Positions 47,507 through 57,442 of a stretch of DNA of 64,000 nt are shown piece after piece. A program made the translations under genes and the position numbers. Each line of letters opens with the position of its first letter. Positions within the stretch are counted from its first letter, which is position 1. A model generated the notes under the pieces. It saw only the letters and a program-made list of their open reading frames with translations. It had not been told where the DNA came from and did not search any database. Source of the DNA: Oscillospiraceae bacterium (lineage in GTDB: Bacteria; Bacillota; Clostridia; Oscillospirales; Oscillospiraceae); contig JAFRER010000011.1 in NCBI GenBank assembly GCA_017434755.1, positions 1 to 64,000 of the forward strand. The letters are read 5' to 3'.

Positions 47507-48874
47507 TCAGTCCACGACGGGGGTGATCCCTTGCTTTCGCAGCTTTTTCAGCTTCGCCGTAAAGAGGATGATGCCCAGCGCGGCGCACAGCACCCAGGCG
47601 AGAGGCGTTGTGACGCAGATGGAGGTAAAACCGATCAGGGGAGCGAGCAGGGGAGTGAACACACCTCTGGCGAAGAGCTCGGACAGGCCGGTGATCAGAG
47701 CGGCATAGCCGCTTCCCAGACCGATGTTGGCACCTCTGAATACATGCAGGAAGCCGAGGATGAACATGAACGGGCACATCCATCTCAGATACTGCTCCAC
47801 AAAAGCGAGCATTTCATCGTTCGACTCGGTGATAAAGATCCGGATGATCGGATGCCTGAAAATATAGGTGAGGGCAGAGAAGAAAACAAGATACAGGAAG
47901 GAAAGCACGGATATCTGGAAAACGCCCTTCTTGATCCGGACGAAGTCGCCTGCGCCGTAATTCTGCCCCACATAGGTGGAAACCATCGTGCTCACAGCGA
48001 ACATCACGGTCTCCATCAGCCGCTGCATCTTCAGACAGATGGTCTGCGCGGCCACGGCCGACGAACCGAAGCTGTTGAGCACCTTGGAGACGATCAGGAT
48101 CCCCGCGGCGGTCACGCACATGTTCAGACCCATCGGGATCCCGATCTTCAGGGCGTCCCAGACTTCCGGCCAGATGTTCCGGAAGGACTCTTTTGAGGGG
48201 ATCAGCTCGGGGAATCTGACTTTCGTATAGAAAAAGCAGGCTACTCCGGAGATGAGCTGGGAGGCGACCGTCGCGATGGCTGCCCCGGCGACATCCCAGC
48301 CGAAGGCGATGATGAACAGCAGGTCGAGGAAGATGTTCAGAACGGAACAGATCGCCAGGAAGATCAGGGGCGTCCGGCTGTCGCCCACGGCTCTCAGGAT
48401 GGAGGAGAGCATGTTATACAGGATCGTGGCCGGAAGGCCCGCGTAGATGATCATCAGGTAGATCCGGGCATGGGGATACATATCGCTTCCGGTGTCCAGC
48501 GCTCGCAGCAGGGCCCCCGTAAGACTGACGAAAACAGCCGTCAGGATGACCGCCTCCAGCAGGGAAATGACATAATGGGCCGCGATGCTCCGCTCTATGC
48601 CCTTTTTGTCACCCGCGCCGAAACGCTGGGAGGTCAGGACGGAACAGCCGGCGGCATTGCCTATGGCAAAACCCATGGCAAAAAACATAAGCGCGCCCGT
48701 GATGCCGACGGCTGCGAGCTTGACGACGCCGAGCGTCCTGCCGACGATCATGGTGTCGAAAAAGCTGTATAATTCCTGAAGAAGATTTCCCACCACAACG
48801 GGGATGGTGAAGAGGATCATGCATTTGAGGATGTTCCCCGTTGTCATGTCGATCGCTTTTGTTTTCGTTCTCAT
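47507..48874 (-). CDS. MATE family efflux protein 1
   Basis: This 455-residue protein has about 12 transmembrane segments and two homologous halves. It starts TTGNILKCMILFTIPVVVGN and LYSFFDTMIVGRTLG as in MATE multidrug/Na+ or H+ antiporters, and SILRAVGDSRTPL follows. The start at 48874 has a GGAAGGA site and gives a standard N terminus. It is divergent from the other two MATE genes and separated from them by 181 bp. The substrate is unknown. Confidence 0.9.
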   Translation of the reverse strand: MRTKTKAIDMTTGNILKCMILFTIPVVVGNLLQELYSFFDTMIVGRTLGVVKLAAVGITGALMFFAMGFAIGNAAGCSVLTSQRFGAGDKKGIERSIAAHYVISLLEAVILTAVFVSLTGALLRALDTGSDMYPHARIYLMIIYAGLPATILYNMLSSILRAVGDSRTPLIFLAICSVLNIFLDLLFIIAFGWDVAGAAIATVASQLISGVACFFYTKVRFPELIPSKESFRNIWPEVWDALKIGIPMGLNMCVTAAGILIVSKVLNSFGSSAVAAQTICLKMQRLMETVMFAVSTMVSTYVGQNYGAGDFVRIKKGVFQISVLSFLYLVFFSALTYIFRHPIIRIFITESNDEMLAFVEQYLRWMCPFMFILGFLHVFRGANIGLGSGYAALITGLSELFARGVFTPLLAPLIGFTSICVTTPLAWVLCAALGIILFTAKLKKLRKQGITPVVD

Positions 48875-48901
48875 AAGATCCTTCCGGAACGATCGGGTAC
48901 C

Positions 48902-48921
48902 GATCTGTAATGATCTGTAAT
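48902..48921. repeat. Tandem 10-bp repeat between MATE genes
   Basis: GATCTGTAAT occurs twice in direct tandem in the divergent promoter region, a possible regulator site. Confidence 0.5.
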
Positions 48922-48993
48922 AATAAACAATATAATTATAATAATACAGAATCTTCCGCAAAGCAAATATTTTTACACAATATATTTTATTTA

Positions 48994-49023
48994 TTGTTTT
49001 ATCTGGAGCGTCTGTGGTATAAT
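48994..49023 (+). promoter_or_regulatory. Promoter for MATE 2 and 3
   Basis: TTGTTT (48994-48999), 18 bp, TATAAT (49018-49023), about 30 bp before the start codon. Confidence 0.6.
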
Positions 49024-49055
49024 CAGGACAATAAGTTTTTCTTCCGGAGACTGAG

Positions 49056-50441
49056 ATGAAATACCCGCTGTTTACAAAAGACCGGTCCTTCTATCGCACG
49101 CTGGTGATCCTCGCCATCCCGATCGCCCTCCAGAACTTTATCTCCTACGGCGTGAACTTCATGGACAACCTGATGATCGGCAAGCTCGGCGAGACAGACA
49201 TCGCCGGGGTCTACATCGGGAACCAGTTCCAGACGGTCGTGCAGCTGATGGTCAACGGCATTACGGGAAGCCTTACCATCCTCGGCGCGCAGTACTGGGG
49301 AAAAGGGGATACCCGCAGCATCCGCCGGCTCACGGCGGTGAGCGTGCGGTGCGCGCTCGTTCTGGGGCTGTTCTTCACGCTGATCGCCCTTGCGCTCCCG
49401 CGGCCGATCCTGTCGTTCTTCAGCGATGATCCGCTGGTGCTGGATTCCGGCGTGAAGTATCTCACGATCGTTTGCTGGTCCTATATATTCTTCTGCTACA
49501 GCATGACGCTCGTGGCATCGATGCAGGCCGTGGAGCAGGTGAAGATAGGGCTCTATATCACGATCCTCGCGCTCTTCACGAACGTCGGGCTGAACTATGT
49601 GCTCATTTTCGGAAAACTGGGCTTTCCGGCCATGGGCGTAAGAGGCGCCGCGCTGGCCACGCTGATCTCCAGGATCATAGAAGCCGGCGTCATGACGGCC
49701 TATGTCACGCTGGCAGACAAAAAGCTGGGATTCCGGATAAAGTCGTTCTTCCTGAACGGGGAAGGGCTTTTCCGCGATCTGGTCCGCTGCGGCGCGCCGA
49801 TCATGGGAGCCTGGATCGTATGGGCGATAAACAATCTCGCAGCGACAGCCATTATGGGGCGTGTTGGAACGGAAGCCGTTTCGGCCGTCAGTATAGCAAA
49901 TAATCTCAGTCAGCTTCTGTTCATGGCAGTTCTCGGCCTTGCCGCCGCCCTGGGGATCATCACGAGCAAGACGGTCGGTGCCGGCGAATATGAGAAGATG
50001 AAAGGTTATGCCATTACCGCGCAGATCATTTTTCTCATCGTCGGAATAGTCGTGGCAGCTTTCTTCTATCTGATCAAGGACACCGTGATCGGTTTTTACA
50101 ATCTTACGGAAGTGACACGCGAGATAACGGACCAGTTCATGATCGTCCTGGTGGTCGCGCAGGTGGGCCGCTGCTATCAGGCGACCTGTCTGCAGGGGCT
50201 CGTCCGCGCGGGCGGAGATACGAGCTTCATGCTCAAGAACGACAGCATCTTCGTCTTCGGCGTGGTCCTGCCTTCGGCGCTCATTGCGCTTCATCTGAAT
50301 GCGCCTGCATGGGTGATCTATGCCTGTCTGCAGTCCGATCAGATCCTGAAGTGCTTCGTTGCCGTGGTGAAGATAAACCGGTTCAAATGGATGAAGAATC
50401 TTACGCGTTCCGCCATTGCGGAGGAAGCGGTAAGGGATTGA
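49056..50441 (+). CDS. MATE family efflux protein 2
   Basis: This 461-residue, 12-segment MATE transporter begins with TLVILAIPIALQNFISYGVN and FMDNLMIGKLGETDIAGVYI. It is less like MATE 1 than MATE 3 is. GGAGA precedes the ATG. It forms an operon with the next gene (4 bp gap). Confidence 0.9.
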   Translation: MKYPLFTKDRSFYRTLVILAIPIALQNFISYGVNFMDNLMIGKLGETDIAGVYIGNQFQTVVQLMVNGITGSLTILGAQYWGKGDTRSIRRLTAVSVRCALVLGLFFTLIALALPRPILSFFSDDPLVLDSGVKYLTIVCWSYIFFCYSMTLVASMQAVEQVKIGLYITILALFTNVGLNYVLIFGKLGFPAMGVRGAALATLISRIIEAGVMTAYVTLADKKLGFRIKSFFLNGEGLFRDLVRCGAPIMGAWIVWAINNLAATAIMGRVGTEAVSAVSIANNLSQLLFMAVLGLAAALGIITSKTVGAGEYEKMKGYAITAQIIFLIVGIVVAAFFYLIKDTVIGFYNLTEVTREITDQFMIVLVVAQVGRCYQATCLQGLVRAGGDTSFMLKNDSIFVFGVVLPSALIALHLNAPAWVIYACLQSDQILKCFVAVVKINRFKWMKNLTRSAIAEEAVRD

Positions 50442-50445
50442 AACG

Positions 50446-51807
50446 ATGAAAAAGAGCGGAATGATAGACCTTACCCGCGGGTCCGTGCTGAAGGTGATAT
50501 TCCTCTTCGCGGTCCCCGTGATCATAGGGAACTATCTGCAGGAAATGTACAATACGGTCGATACCCTCATCGTGGGCCACACGCTGGGGGTGACCAAGCT
50601 CGCGGCGGTGGGAGCGACGTCATCGCTCGCCTTCATGGTGACCGGCTTCCTTATAGGCAATGCCGGCGGCTGCGCCATAACCACCTCCCAGTACTACGGC
50701 GCGGAGAACCGTGAGGGGGTCAAGAGGAGCGTGGCCGCGAATTTCACCATAGCAGCTCTATTCTCCGTTGGGTTCACGCTTCTGTTCTCGCTCCTCGTGA
50801 TGCCGCTCCTGCGGCTCCTGAACACCCCGGCAGACATCATAGACGACACATACATCTATCTTCTGATCATCTATCTGGGCATCCCCGCGACGGTGCTGTA
50901 CAACACGATATCCTCCATTCTCCGTTCGGTGGGGGACAGCAGGACACCGCTGTATTTCCTGATCTTTTCCTCGCTGCTGAACATAGGACTCGATTTCCTC
51001 TGCATCATCGGATTCGGATGGGGCGTTGCCGGGGCGGCGATCGCGACCGTGTTCTCGCAGCTCGTTTCAGGCGTCCTGTGCCTTGTCTATACCGGGAGGA
51101 AGTATCCGGAGCTTCTGCCGGAGAGAAGACACTTCCGCAGCATATGGCCGGAAGTCGGCGCCTCCCTGAAGATCGGCGTTCCGATGGGCCTGCAGGTATC
51201 GATGGTCTCGCTGGGGGTCATCGTGATCGCAAGGGTCCTCAACGGGATGGGTTCCTCCGCCGTGGCCGCTTCATCGGTCGGACTGAGGATACAGCGGCTC
51301 ATAGAGATGTTCACGATATCGCTCGGAACGGTCATCGGCACCTATGTGGGGATCAACTACGGGGCGCGTGACTTCGGCCGGATCCGCAGCGGCGTGAAGA
51401 AGACATGGCTGATCTGTTTTCTCTATCATATGACCGTGCCTTTGATCGCCCTGTATTTCAGGACGCCGCTGGTCAGGCTGTTCCTGGAGGCCGAAGCGGT
51501 CGAGGCGACCGGCTATGCCGAGCTGCACCTTCTGTGCATCTGCCCGTTCATGTGGATCCTGAGCTTCCTGCATGTATACAGGGGCGCCGTGACAGGCCTC
51601 GGGATGGGATTTGCGTCCTTTCTCGGGGGAGTTGCCGAACTCATCATGCGGGTGACATTCTCGCTTTTCCTCGCTCCCGTGATCGGCTACGCGGCACTGG
51701 CCCTGACCGGCCCCGCGGCATGGTTCCCGTGTGCCGTGATGATGTTCGTTCTGTTTTACGTCAGAATGAGGAAGATCGAAGAGAAGGGTCTGCCGGAAAC
51801 TGTCTGA
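50446..51807 (+). CDS. MATE family efflux protein 3
   Basis: This 453-residue MATE transporter is close in sequence to MATE 1: MIDLTRGSVLKVIFLFAVP, DTLIVGHTLGVTKLAAVGA, ISSILRSVGDSRTPL, and the end with FLHVYRGAVTGLGMGF. MATE 1 and 3 are probably ancient paralogues on opposite strands. It follows MATE 2 by 4 bp. The substrate is unknown. Confidence 0.9.
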   Translation: MKKSGMIDLTRGSVLKVIFLFAVPVIIGNYLQEMYNTVDTLIVGHTLGVTKLAAVGATSSLAFMVTGFLIGNAGGCAITTSQYYGAENREGVKRSVAANFTIAALFSVGFTLLFSLLVMPLLRLLNTPADIIDDTYIYLLIIYLGIPATVLYNTISSILRSVGDSRTPLYFLIFSSLLNIGLDFLCIIGFGWGVAGAAIATVFSQLVSGVLCLVYTGRKYPELLPERRHFRSIWPEVGASLKIGVPMGLQVSMVSLGVIVIARVLNGMGSSAVAASSVGLRIQRLIEMFTISLGTVIGTYVGINYGARDFGRIRSGVKKTWLICFLYHMTVPLIALYFRTPLVRLFLEAEAVEATGYAELHLLCICPFMWILSFLHVYRGAVTGLGMGFASFLGGVAELIMRVTFSLFLAPVIGYAALALTGPAAWFPCAVMMFVLFYVRMRKIEEKGLPETV

Positions 51808-51876
51808 AATTGTGCTGTTTATACAAAACACCGCGGATCCGGAGAAAATCATTCGGTCAAAATCATGCCTGATCGG

Positions 51877-51906
51877 TTGACATCGGATCTGATTCGGTGC
51901 TATATT
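51877..51906 (+). promoter_or_regulatory. Promoter for the sugar ABC operon
   Basis: TTGACA (51877-51882), 18 bp, TATATT (51901-51906). It is followed by a 145-bp AT-rich leader without a gene. Confidence 0.7.
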
Positions 51907-52057
51907 TAGCTTAGATTATCATATCATTTAAGTATTTGTTTAATGAATTAGAACGTTGATTATTCACTTTATGGCCTGTTTCATGAATCGGTTTCTTTTT
52001 GTAAATAAAACGGCATGCGCCGTTTTAAATATCAAACACATAAATGGAGGAAAAGAA

Positions 52058-53110
52058 ATGAAGAAAACCCTGGCAATCATTCTTGCGGTCATTATGATCG
52101 CGGCAGTATTCGCGGGCTGCGGCAAATCCGCATCCGGCGGTGCTGTTAAAGTGGCAGTTCTCGTTCCGAATGCCGACCACGGCTGGACAGGCGCTGTCAT
52201 GACCTATGCGCAGGAGCATGCGAAAGAAATCAGCGCCGGCGGAAAATACAACGTCACGGTGATCACTTCCACGGATGCCACCAACCAGATCCAGCAGGTG
52301 GAAGACCTCATAGCGAACAAGACCGCTACCCATGTTGTCATCCTCCCGCAGGACAACTCCCTTGAAGCCACGATGAAGAAGCTCGCCGCCAGCGGCATCC
52401 CCTTCACCATGTTCGACCGTGTCATCGACTCCGTTGCTGACAGCGCAGTTGCCGCCGTCAAGGGCGACAACAACGGCATAGGTGCGGAGACCGCAAAACG
52501 CTTTATCGAAAAGGGAATGAAGCCCGGCGACAAGATCCTCATCATCCCCGGTGACAACTCGTCCGTTCCCACCATGCGCAACGACGGCTTCTTCGCCGTC
52601 CTGAAAGAGAACGGCTGGTCCGATGATCAGATCGCAGCCATCGAATCCACCGACTACACCGGCTGGAGCCGCGCAAAAGGCCATGAGCTCTTCGTCAACT
52701 GGCTCGACTCCAACACGGTCGACACCATCAAGAACACCAAGTGGATCTTCACGCACGACGATGAGATCGCCATGGGCATGCTCGAGGCTCTGAAATCCGA
52801 CGAGATCAGCGCCGAGAAGAAGCAGGCCTTCTATGATGCGGGTGTCCATCTCGGAACCTCTTCCGGACTGAACGAGATCTACTCCGTCCTTAAGGGCATC
52901 CACCAGAAAGACTACACCGCTGAAGTCGCCGGCCTTGCCGACCTCTTCTCCGTGACCTATGACCCTGCAATGATTAAGATCGCTATTGATGATATGATCA
53001 CCTCTATTGAGGGCGGAACTGTTCCCAAGGATCACGTCATCCCCGTTTCCGTTGTCGATGCCAGCAATGTTGACCAGTTCCAGGGCTTCGGCGACGCAGT
53101 ATCCAAGTAA
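52058..53110 (+). CDS. Sugar ABC transporter substrate-binding lipoprotein
   Basis: This 350-residue protein has a signal peptide with lipobox FAGC (Cys20), then a periplasmic-binding protein fold of the ribose/galactose/arabinose type: KVAVLVPNADHGWTGAVM, then VVILPQDNSLEATMKKLA and PFTMFDRV. It captures a sugar outside the cell and delivers it to the permease. GGAGG precedes the start. It heads the operon binding protein, ATPase, permease, MFS. The sugar could be a hexose or pentose; the motif FDRV near the hinge does not decide. Confidence 0.9.
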   Translation: MKKTLAIILAVIMIAAVFAGCGKSASGGAVKVAVLVPNADHGWTGAVMTYAQEHAKEISAGGKYNVTVITSTDATNQIQQVEDLIANKTATHVVILPQDNSLEATMKKLAASGIPFTMFDRVIDSVADSAVAAVKGDNNGIGAETAKRFIEKGMKPGDKILIIPGDNSSVPTMRNDGFFAVLKENGWSDDQIAAIESTDYTGWSRAKGHELFVNWLDSNTVDTIKNTKWIFTHDDEIAMGMLEALKSDEISAEKKQAFYDAGVHLGTSSGLNEIYSVLKGIHQKDYTAEVAGLADLFSVTYDPAMIKIAIDDMITSIEGGTVPKDHVIPVSVVDASNVDQFQGFGDAVSK

Positions 53111-53195
53111 TATCACAGCCGCTTAGATCTTGATTTCGCGGGCATCTTTACGGTGCCCGCGAATACTTGAAAGATGAAATGGAAGGAGAACCGTC

Positions 53196-54701
53196 ATGGA
53201 ACTGCTTAAGATGACGGATATAAGCAAATCGTTCTCCGGCGTTACCGTTCTTTCCCACGTGGATTTCAGCGTGGAAAAGGGCGAGGTGCATGCCCTTCTC
53301 GGTGAAAACGGAGCGGGAAAATCCACCTTGATGAATATTCTCGCGGGCGTGCATCAGCGCGATTCGGGCCAGATCGTTTTTGACGGCGAGGTCATGGAGG
53401 ATATTTCCGTCCAAAAGACCGAGCAGGCCGGTATCGCGTTCGTCCATCAGGAGCTCAACCTGTTCAACGACCTCAAAGTATACGAGAACATGTTCCTCCG
53501 CAAAGAGATCCTGACAAAGCTGCATACGCTCAACAAAAGCGCCATGATCGCCAGGGCGAGGGAGCTGTTTGAATCAATGGGGGTGGATATCGAGCCGGAT
53601 GTCCTCGTTTCCGAGCTTGAACCGAGCAAAAAGCAGATCCTGGAGATCTCGAAGGCGATCTTTGCCAATGCCAAGCTGATCATCCTCGACGAGCCCACGA
53701 CCTCTCTGAACAACAACGAGATCGACCACCTGTTCGGGATCGTCCGCCGGCTCAAGGAACAGGGAAAGTCCTTTATCTTCATTTCCCACAAGATGAACGA
53801 GATTTTTACCATTGCGGATACCTATACGGTCCTCCGCAACGGATGCTTTATAAATGCCGGCAGGATCGCCGACACTTCCCCCGAGGAAGTGACACGCATG
53901 ATGGTCGGCAACAGCTTTTCCGCCGAAGGAGTCTATCAGAAGCGTGAACTCGGTGACGTGGTGCTTTCGCTTGAACACGCCACCGGACAGGGCTTCGAGG
54001 ACGTCAGTTTTCAGGTGAGAAAAGGGGAGGTCCTCGGAATGACCGGTCTGAAAGGGGCCGGCGTCAGCCAGACGATGCAGACCATATTCGGCGCAAGACC
54101 GCTGCTTGGCGGAAAGATACTCATCAACGGCAAGGAGATCAAGCACGAGAACATCCATTTGGCCATGACGGAAAAGGTCGGAATGATCCCTTCAAACAGG
54201 AAGGAAAACTCCATTATCCCGGACTTCTCGCTCCTTGAAAACAACTATGTTTCCGAGCATACCCTCAGCTCCCGCAGGCAGTATATAAACAAAAAGAAAG
54301 AGCTTGCGATCTTCGAAAAACACAAACAGGCGCTGAATATCAAAGCGAACAGCCCGGATGATTCGATCCTTTCTCTGTCCGGCGGAAACCAGCAGAAAGT
54401 GATCCTTGCCAGATGGCTCACGACCCAGGCGGATATCCTGCTGCTGGACAATCCGACACAGGGCATCGACGTCGGCGCCAAAGCCGAGATCTACAAGCTG
54501 ATCATGGATCTTGCCGATCAGGGGAAGACGATCCTGGTCAATACGCTTGAAATACCGGAGATACAGAAGATAGCGGACCGCTGTGCGGTGTTCTATCACG
54601 GACATATCCAGACCATACTTCCGCGTGAGGAAATCAATGAGGAACTTGTAATGCTTTATGCCACGAACGTCAGGCAGGCAACGGAGGAGCAAAATGGATA
54701 A
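53196..54701 (+). CDS. Sugar ABC transporter ATPase (RbsA/MglA type)
   Basis: This 501-residue protein has two fused ABC domains. The N-terminal one has GENGAGKST and IILDEPTTSL, but its signature is unusual (LEPSKKQ in place of LSxxQ). The C-terminal one has a degenerate Walker A (GLKGAGVSQ) and an intact LSGGNQQKV and DNPTQGID, the normal pattern for this family in which only one site is fully active. It powers sugar import together with the permease. It overlaps the permease gene by 8 bp. Confidence 0.93.
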   Translation: MELLKMTDISKSFSGVTVLSHVDFSVEKGEVHALLGENGAGKSTLMNILAGVHQRDSGQIVFDGEVMEDISVQKTEQAGIAFVHQELNLFNDLKVYENMFLRKEILTKLHTLNKSAMIARARELFESMGVDIEPDVLVSELEPSKKQILEISKAIFANAKLIILDEPTTSLNNNEIDHLFGIVRRLKEQGKSFIFISHKMNEIFTIADTYTVLRNGCFINAGRIADTSPEEVTRMMVGNSFSAEGVYQKRELGDVVLSLEHATGQGFEDVSFQVRKGEVLGMTGLKGAGVSQTMQTIFGARPLLGGKILINGKEIKHENIHLAMTEKVGMIPSNRKENSIIPDFSLLENNYVSEHTLSSRRQYINKKKELAIFEKHKQALNIKANSPDDSILSLSGGNQQKVILARWLTTQADILLLDNPTQGIDVGAKAEIYKLIMDLADQGKTILVNTLEIPEIQKIADRCAVFYHGHIQTILPREEINEELVMLYATNVRQATEEQNG

Positions 54702-55698
54702 CAAGACAGTCAAAACGAAAAAATCGATCGGGACGATCGCCAGCAACTACAGCTTCGTTCTCATCGCGCTCGGTATCTTTATAGCATACCTGATCGTTAA
54801 CGGCGGAGCCACCACCTGGAGCGGCGTGATGAATATCCTCCGGCACTCGGCAGTGGTCGGCATCATCGCTTTCGGTATGGGCCTTGCCATCATAACCGGC
54901 GGCATCGATCTTTCCGTCGGCTCCATGCTGTGCCTTGTTTCAAGCTTCGGCGTGGTGGTGTTCAACGCGACGGGCAGCATCTTTGTCACACTGCTTTTCA
55001 CGCTCGCGGCCGGAGCGCTCTGCGGCGCGATCAACGGCGTGCTGATCGGCTATGCCAAGATGCCGGCCTTCATCGTGACGCTCGCAACGATGCTGATCTA
55101 CAGGTCGGTAGCCCAGTATTATCTGCGTACAACGGGCGTATCGATCTACAACATGAACGGCACGCTCTCCAGATACAACGCGTTCTACGGCTTCGGTCAG
55201 GCGAAGTTTCTTACGGTCCCGCTGGTCGGGATCGTGCTGATCCTGGTTACCGTGCTGATGGTGTTCATGGCAACGAACACCAAGTTCGGCAAAACCATCT
55301 ATGCCGTCGGAAGCAACGAGAGAGCGGCGCTGCTGGCCGGTATCCATGTAGACAAGACGAGGGTGCTCGTATACGTTATCTGCGGTCTCCTCTGCGGACT
55401 GAGCGCATTCCTCTGGATGGCGATGAACGGTTCCGTTGACCCGGCTACCCTGGGCAAGAGCAACGAGATGTACGCCATTGCGGCCGTCGTCATAGGCGGC
55501 ATCAGCATGGCCGGCGGAAAAGGCAGACTGCTCGGCGTGCTCTTCGGCGCCATGAGCTACACGATCATCGACAAGATCATCGCTTCTCTGGGTGTGGATG
55601 CTCTCATCAACGACACCATCAAGGGGACGATCCTCCTGCTGGCGGTATTCATCCAGATCATGCTTCCGCTCCTGCGCAGCAGAGCAAAGGCGAAATGA
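54694..55698 (+). CDS. Sugar ABC transporter permease (RbsC type)
   Basis: This 334-residue protein has about 8-10 transmembrane segments; AFGMGLAIITGGIDLSVGSM is the family hallmark and GNEMYAIAAVVIGG-like SNEMYAIAAVVIGGISMAGG follows near the end. It forms the membrane channel for sugar import. GGAGG precedes the ATG inside the 3' end of the ATPase gene. Its stop overlaps the MFS start (ATGA). Confidence 0.93.
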   Translation: MDNKTVKTKKSIGTIASNYSFVLIALGIFIAYLIVNGGATTWSGVMNILRHSAVVGIIAFGMGLAIITGGIDLSVGSMLCLVSSFGVVVFNATGSIFVTLLFTLAAGALCGAINGVLIGYAKMPAFIVTLATMLIYRSVAQYYLRTTGVSIYNMNGTLSRYNAFYGFGQAKFLTVPLVGIVLILVTVLMVFMATNTKFGKTIYAVGSNERAALLAGIHVDKTRVLVYVICGLLCGLSAFLWMAMNGSVDPATLGKSNEMYAIAAVVIGGISMAGGKGRLLGVLFGAMSYTIIDKIIASLGVDALINDTIKGTILLLAVFIQIMLPLLRSRAKAK

Positions 55699-56921
55699 AC
55701 GGGGAGCGGCTTTCCGGTTCGAAAAAACTGCTGATAGCCCTGTGCTTCGTGATGTATTTGCTCTACGGCATGTACTTCGGCGGCTTCGGAGCAAATTCAG
55801 GCAATATGATGGCCTTTTTCGGGATAAGCGAATCCCGGCAGGGCATGATCATGACGGTGCAGTCGATCGGCTGCATCGTCATGGCAGTTATACTGGGAGT
55901 CATCGGCGAGCGTGTCAACAAGCTGAAGGGCCTGCTCCTCGGTGTGCTCGTGATGGGCCTGGCCGGCATACTCATCGGCACGATCCCGGCATTCCGGGCG
56001 CAGGGGAGCGGCTACGGCACGATGCTGTGCTTTTCCGTGATCGGCGGTATCGGCTATATCACGATCGACCTTTTGATGAACGGTGCGGTCGCTGATGTGT
56101 TCAGAGAGAAAAAGTCCACGCTGCTTCCTCTGGTCCACGCCTTTTACGGCGGGGGATCCATGCTCGCGCCTCTGTTCGTATCGATGCTGGCGGACCCTTC
56201 AAAACCGGCCAGTTTTTCGGTTCCTTATCTTGTGACGGGATGCTGCGCGGTCATCCTGGGGATCGTGTTCTTTACCTGCGTCAGAAAGGTGACCCCGGAC
56301 ACGCTGTACGCGGATATGGCACCGATAAGGGCGAGAGCCGCAGCCAATCCGTTCGAGGTGTTCCGGGATATACGGGCCTGGCAGTATTTTCTCTGCTGTT
56401 TTCTTTATCTGAGTTTTCAGACCGGTCTTGTCGCCTGGCTCCCCCGGTTCTTTGAAGTCCGGCTCGGTACGCCGTATGAGACCGCCAACAGCATGCTGAC
56501 GCTGTATTTCCTCGGCGCGCTGGTCATACGGCTGATCTCGCCTGCAGTCTACAGACGTTTGTCCGCCAGGATCTACTATCTGCTCAGCATCAGTGCGTCT
56601 GTCGCGGTGTTCGCGGTGTTCCTGCTGCTTCCGTCCGCGCCGCTGATGCTTCTGCGGCTGCTTCTTGTTGTGACGGGGCTCCTGCAGGGGATAGCGGTCC
56701 CGAGCCTTCAGCTTCTGGTTACAGACGATTTTGCCGACAGAACGGCATCGGCCTCTTCGGCGATCGTCCTCGGGGTCTCTCTCTCCGCGCTTCTTGCGCC
56801 GGTCATCATGGGCGCCATCATAGAATCAGCGGGATATCTTGCTTCCATGTGGTTCATAACCGTGCTTCTGGCGCTTTCGGTCGCTGTTCTTGTTACGGTG
56901 AAGCATAAAGCGACGGAATAA
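55695..56921 (+). CDS. MFS transporter
   Basis: This 408-residue protein has about 12 transmembrane segments with FGISESRQGMIMTVQSIGCI in the first half and LGVIGERVNKLKGLLLGVLV as the loop 2-3 motif A region. It belongs to the sugar/FucP-like part of the major facilitator superfamily by general look. It is translationally coupled to the ABC permease, so it probably moves a related sugar or exports a product. The substrate is unknown. Confidence 0.85.
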   Translation: MNGERLSGSKKLLIALCFVMYLLYGMYFGGFGANSGNMMAFFGISESRQGMIMTVQSIGCIVMAVILGVIGERVNKLKGLLLGVLVMGLAGILIGTIPAFRAQGSGYGTMLCFSVIGGIGYITIDLLMNGAVADVFREKKSTLLPLVHAFYGGGSMLAPLFVSMLADPSKPASFSVPYLVTGCCAVILGIVFFTCVRKVTPDTLYADMAPIRARAAANPFEVFRDIRAWQYFLCCFLYLSFQTGLVAWLPRFFEVRLGTPYETANSMLTLYFLGALVIRLISPAVYRRLSARIYYLLSISASVAVFAVFLLLPSAPLMLLRLLLVVTGLLQGIAVPSLQLLVTDDFADRTASASSAIVLGVSLSALLAPVIMGAIIESAGYLASMWFITVLLALSVAVLVTVKHKATE

Positions 56922-56937
56922 ATGACACTTATATCGC

Positions 56938-56977
56938 AAAGTCCCTGATGTGCCTGAAAGCGCATCAGGGACTTTTT
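56938..56977 (+). terminator. Terminator of the sugar operon
   Basis: AAAGTCCCTGATG and CATCAGGGACTTT arms, then TTTT. Confidence 0.9.
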
Positions 56978-57073
56978 GTCGTTTTAGTCAAAAATACGTC
57001 TGAAAATTGTGTAATATTGCCAATTATGTTCCACTTTTGACAATCTAAAGTTGCCGTATCGTCCAAATAGCTG

Positions 57074-57102
57074 TTGACTGCGGGCCGCGCGGAGATTATA
57101 AT
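57074..57102 (+). promoter_or_regulatory. Promoter of the OYE operon
   Basis: TTGACT (57074-57079), 17 bp, TATAAT (57097-57102), about 75 bp before the 75-residue gene. The stretch 56978-57073 holds no gene. Confidence 0.8.
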
Positions 57103-57177
57103 AACGGTTAAGATGTGACTGGTATGCTCTATAACAGTCCTTTTTCATGAATACCAATTTGGAGGAGAGAAAAATAC

Positions 57178-57405
57178 ATGAAGAAGAAATCAAGCCTGAA
57201 GAAGAAAGCAAAGAAACTGCTTGTCCTCGTCTGCCTGGGTGGAGTGGGCTACCTTCTCGTAAAGCTGCTCAAGACTGACGCAGCAAAGGAAAAGCTTTTC
57301 AACATCCTCGGCGAAGACACCTACCTCGCGATCGAAGACAAAGCCTATCTGCTCGGCGATCTGCTGATGTGGCCGATCGACTTTGTCAGAGCACTTCTTC
57401 CGTGA
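57178..57405 (+). CDS. Small membrane protein upstream of the OYE gene
   Basis: This 75-residue protein has a Lys-rich start, one membrane segment (LLVLVCLGGVGYLLVKLL), an acidic helix and a second amphipathic segment near the end (LLMWPIDFVRALLP). GGAGGAG precedes the ATG. It lies 37 bp before the reductase gene behind a strong promoter, so the two are likely cotranscribed. No family is recognised; it might anchor the reductase to the membrane. Confidence 0.6.
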   Translation: MKKKSSLKKKAKKLLVLVCLGGVGYLLVKLLKTDAAKEKLFNILGEDTYLAIEDKAYLLGDLLMWPIDFVRALLP

Positions 57406-57442
57406 TTTGAGCGGAAAATTAAAATTGTAAAGGAGTTATTTG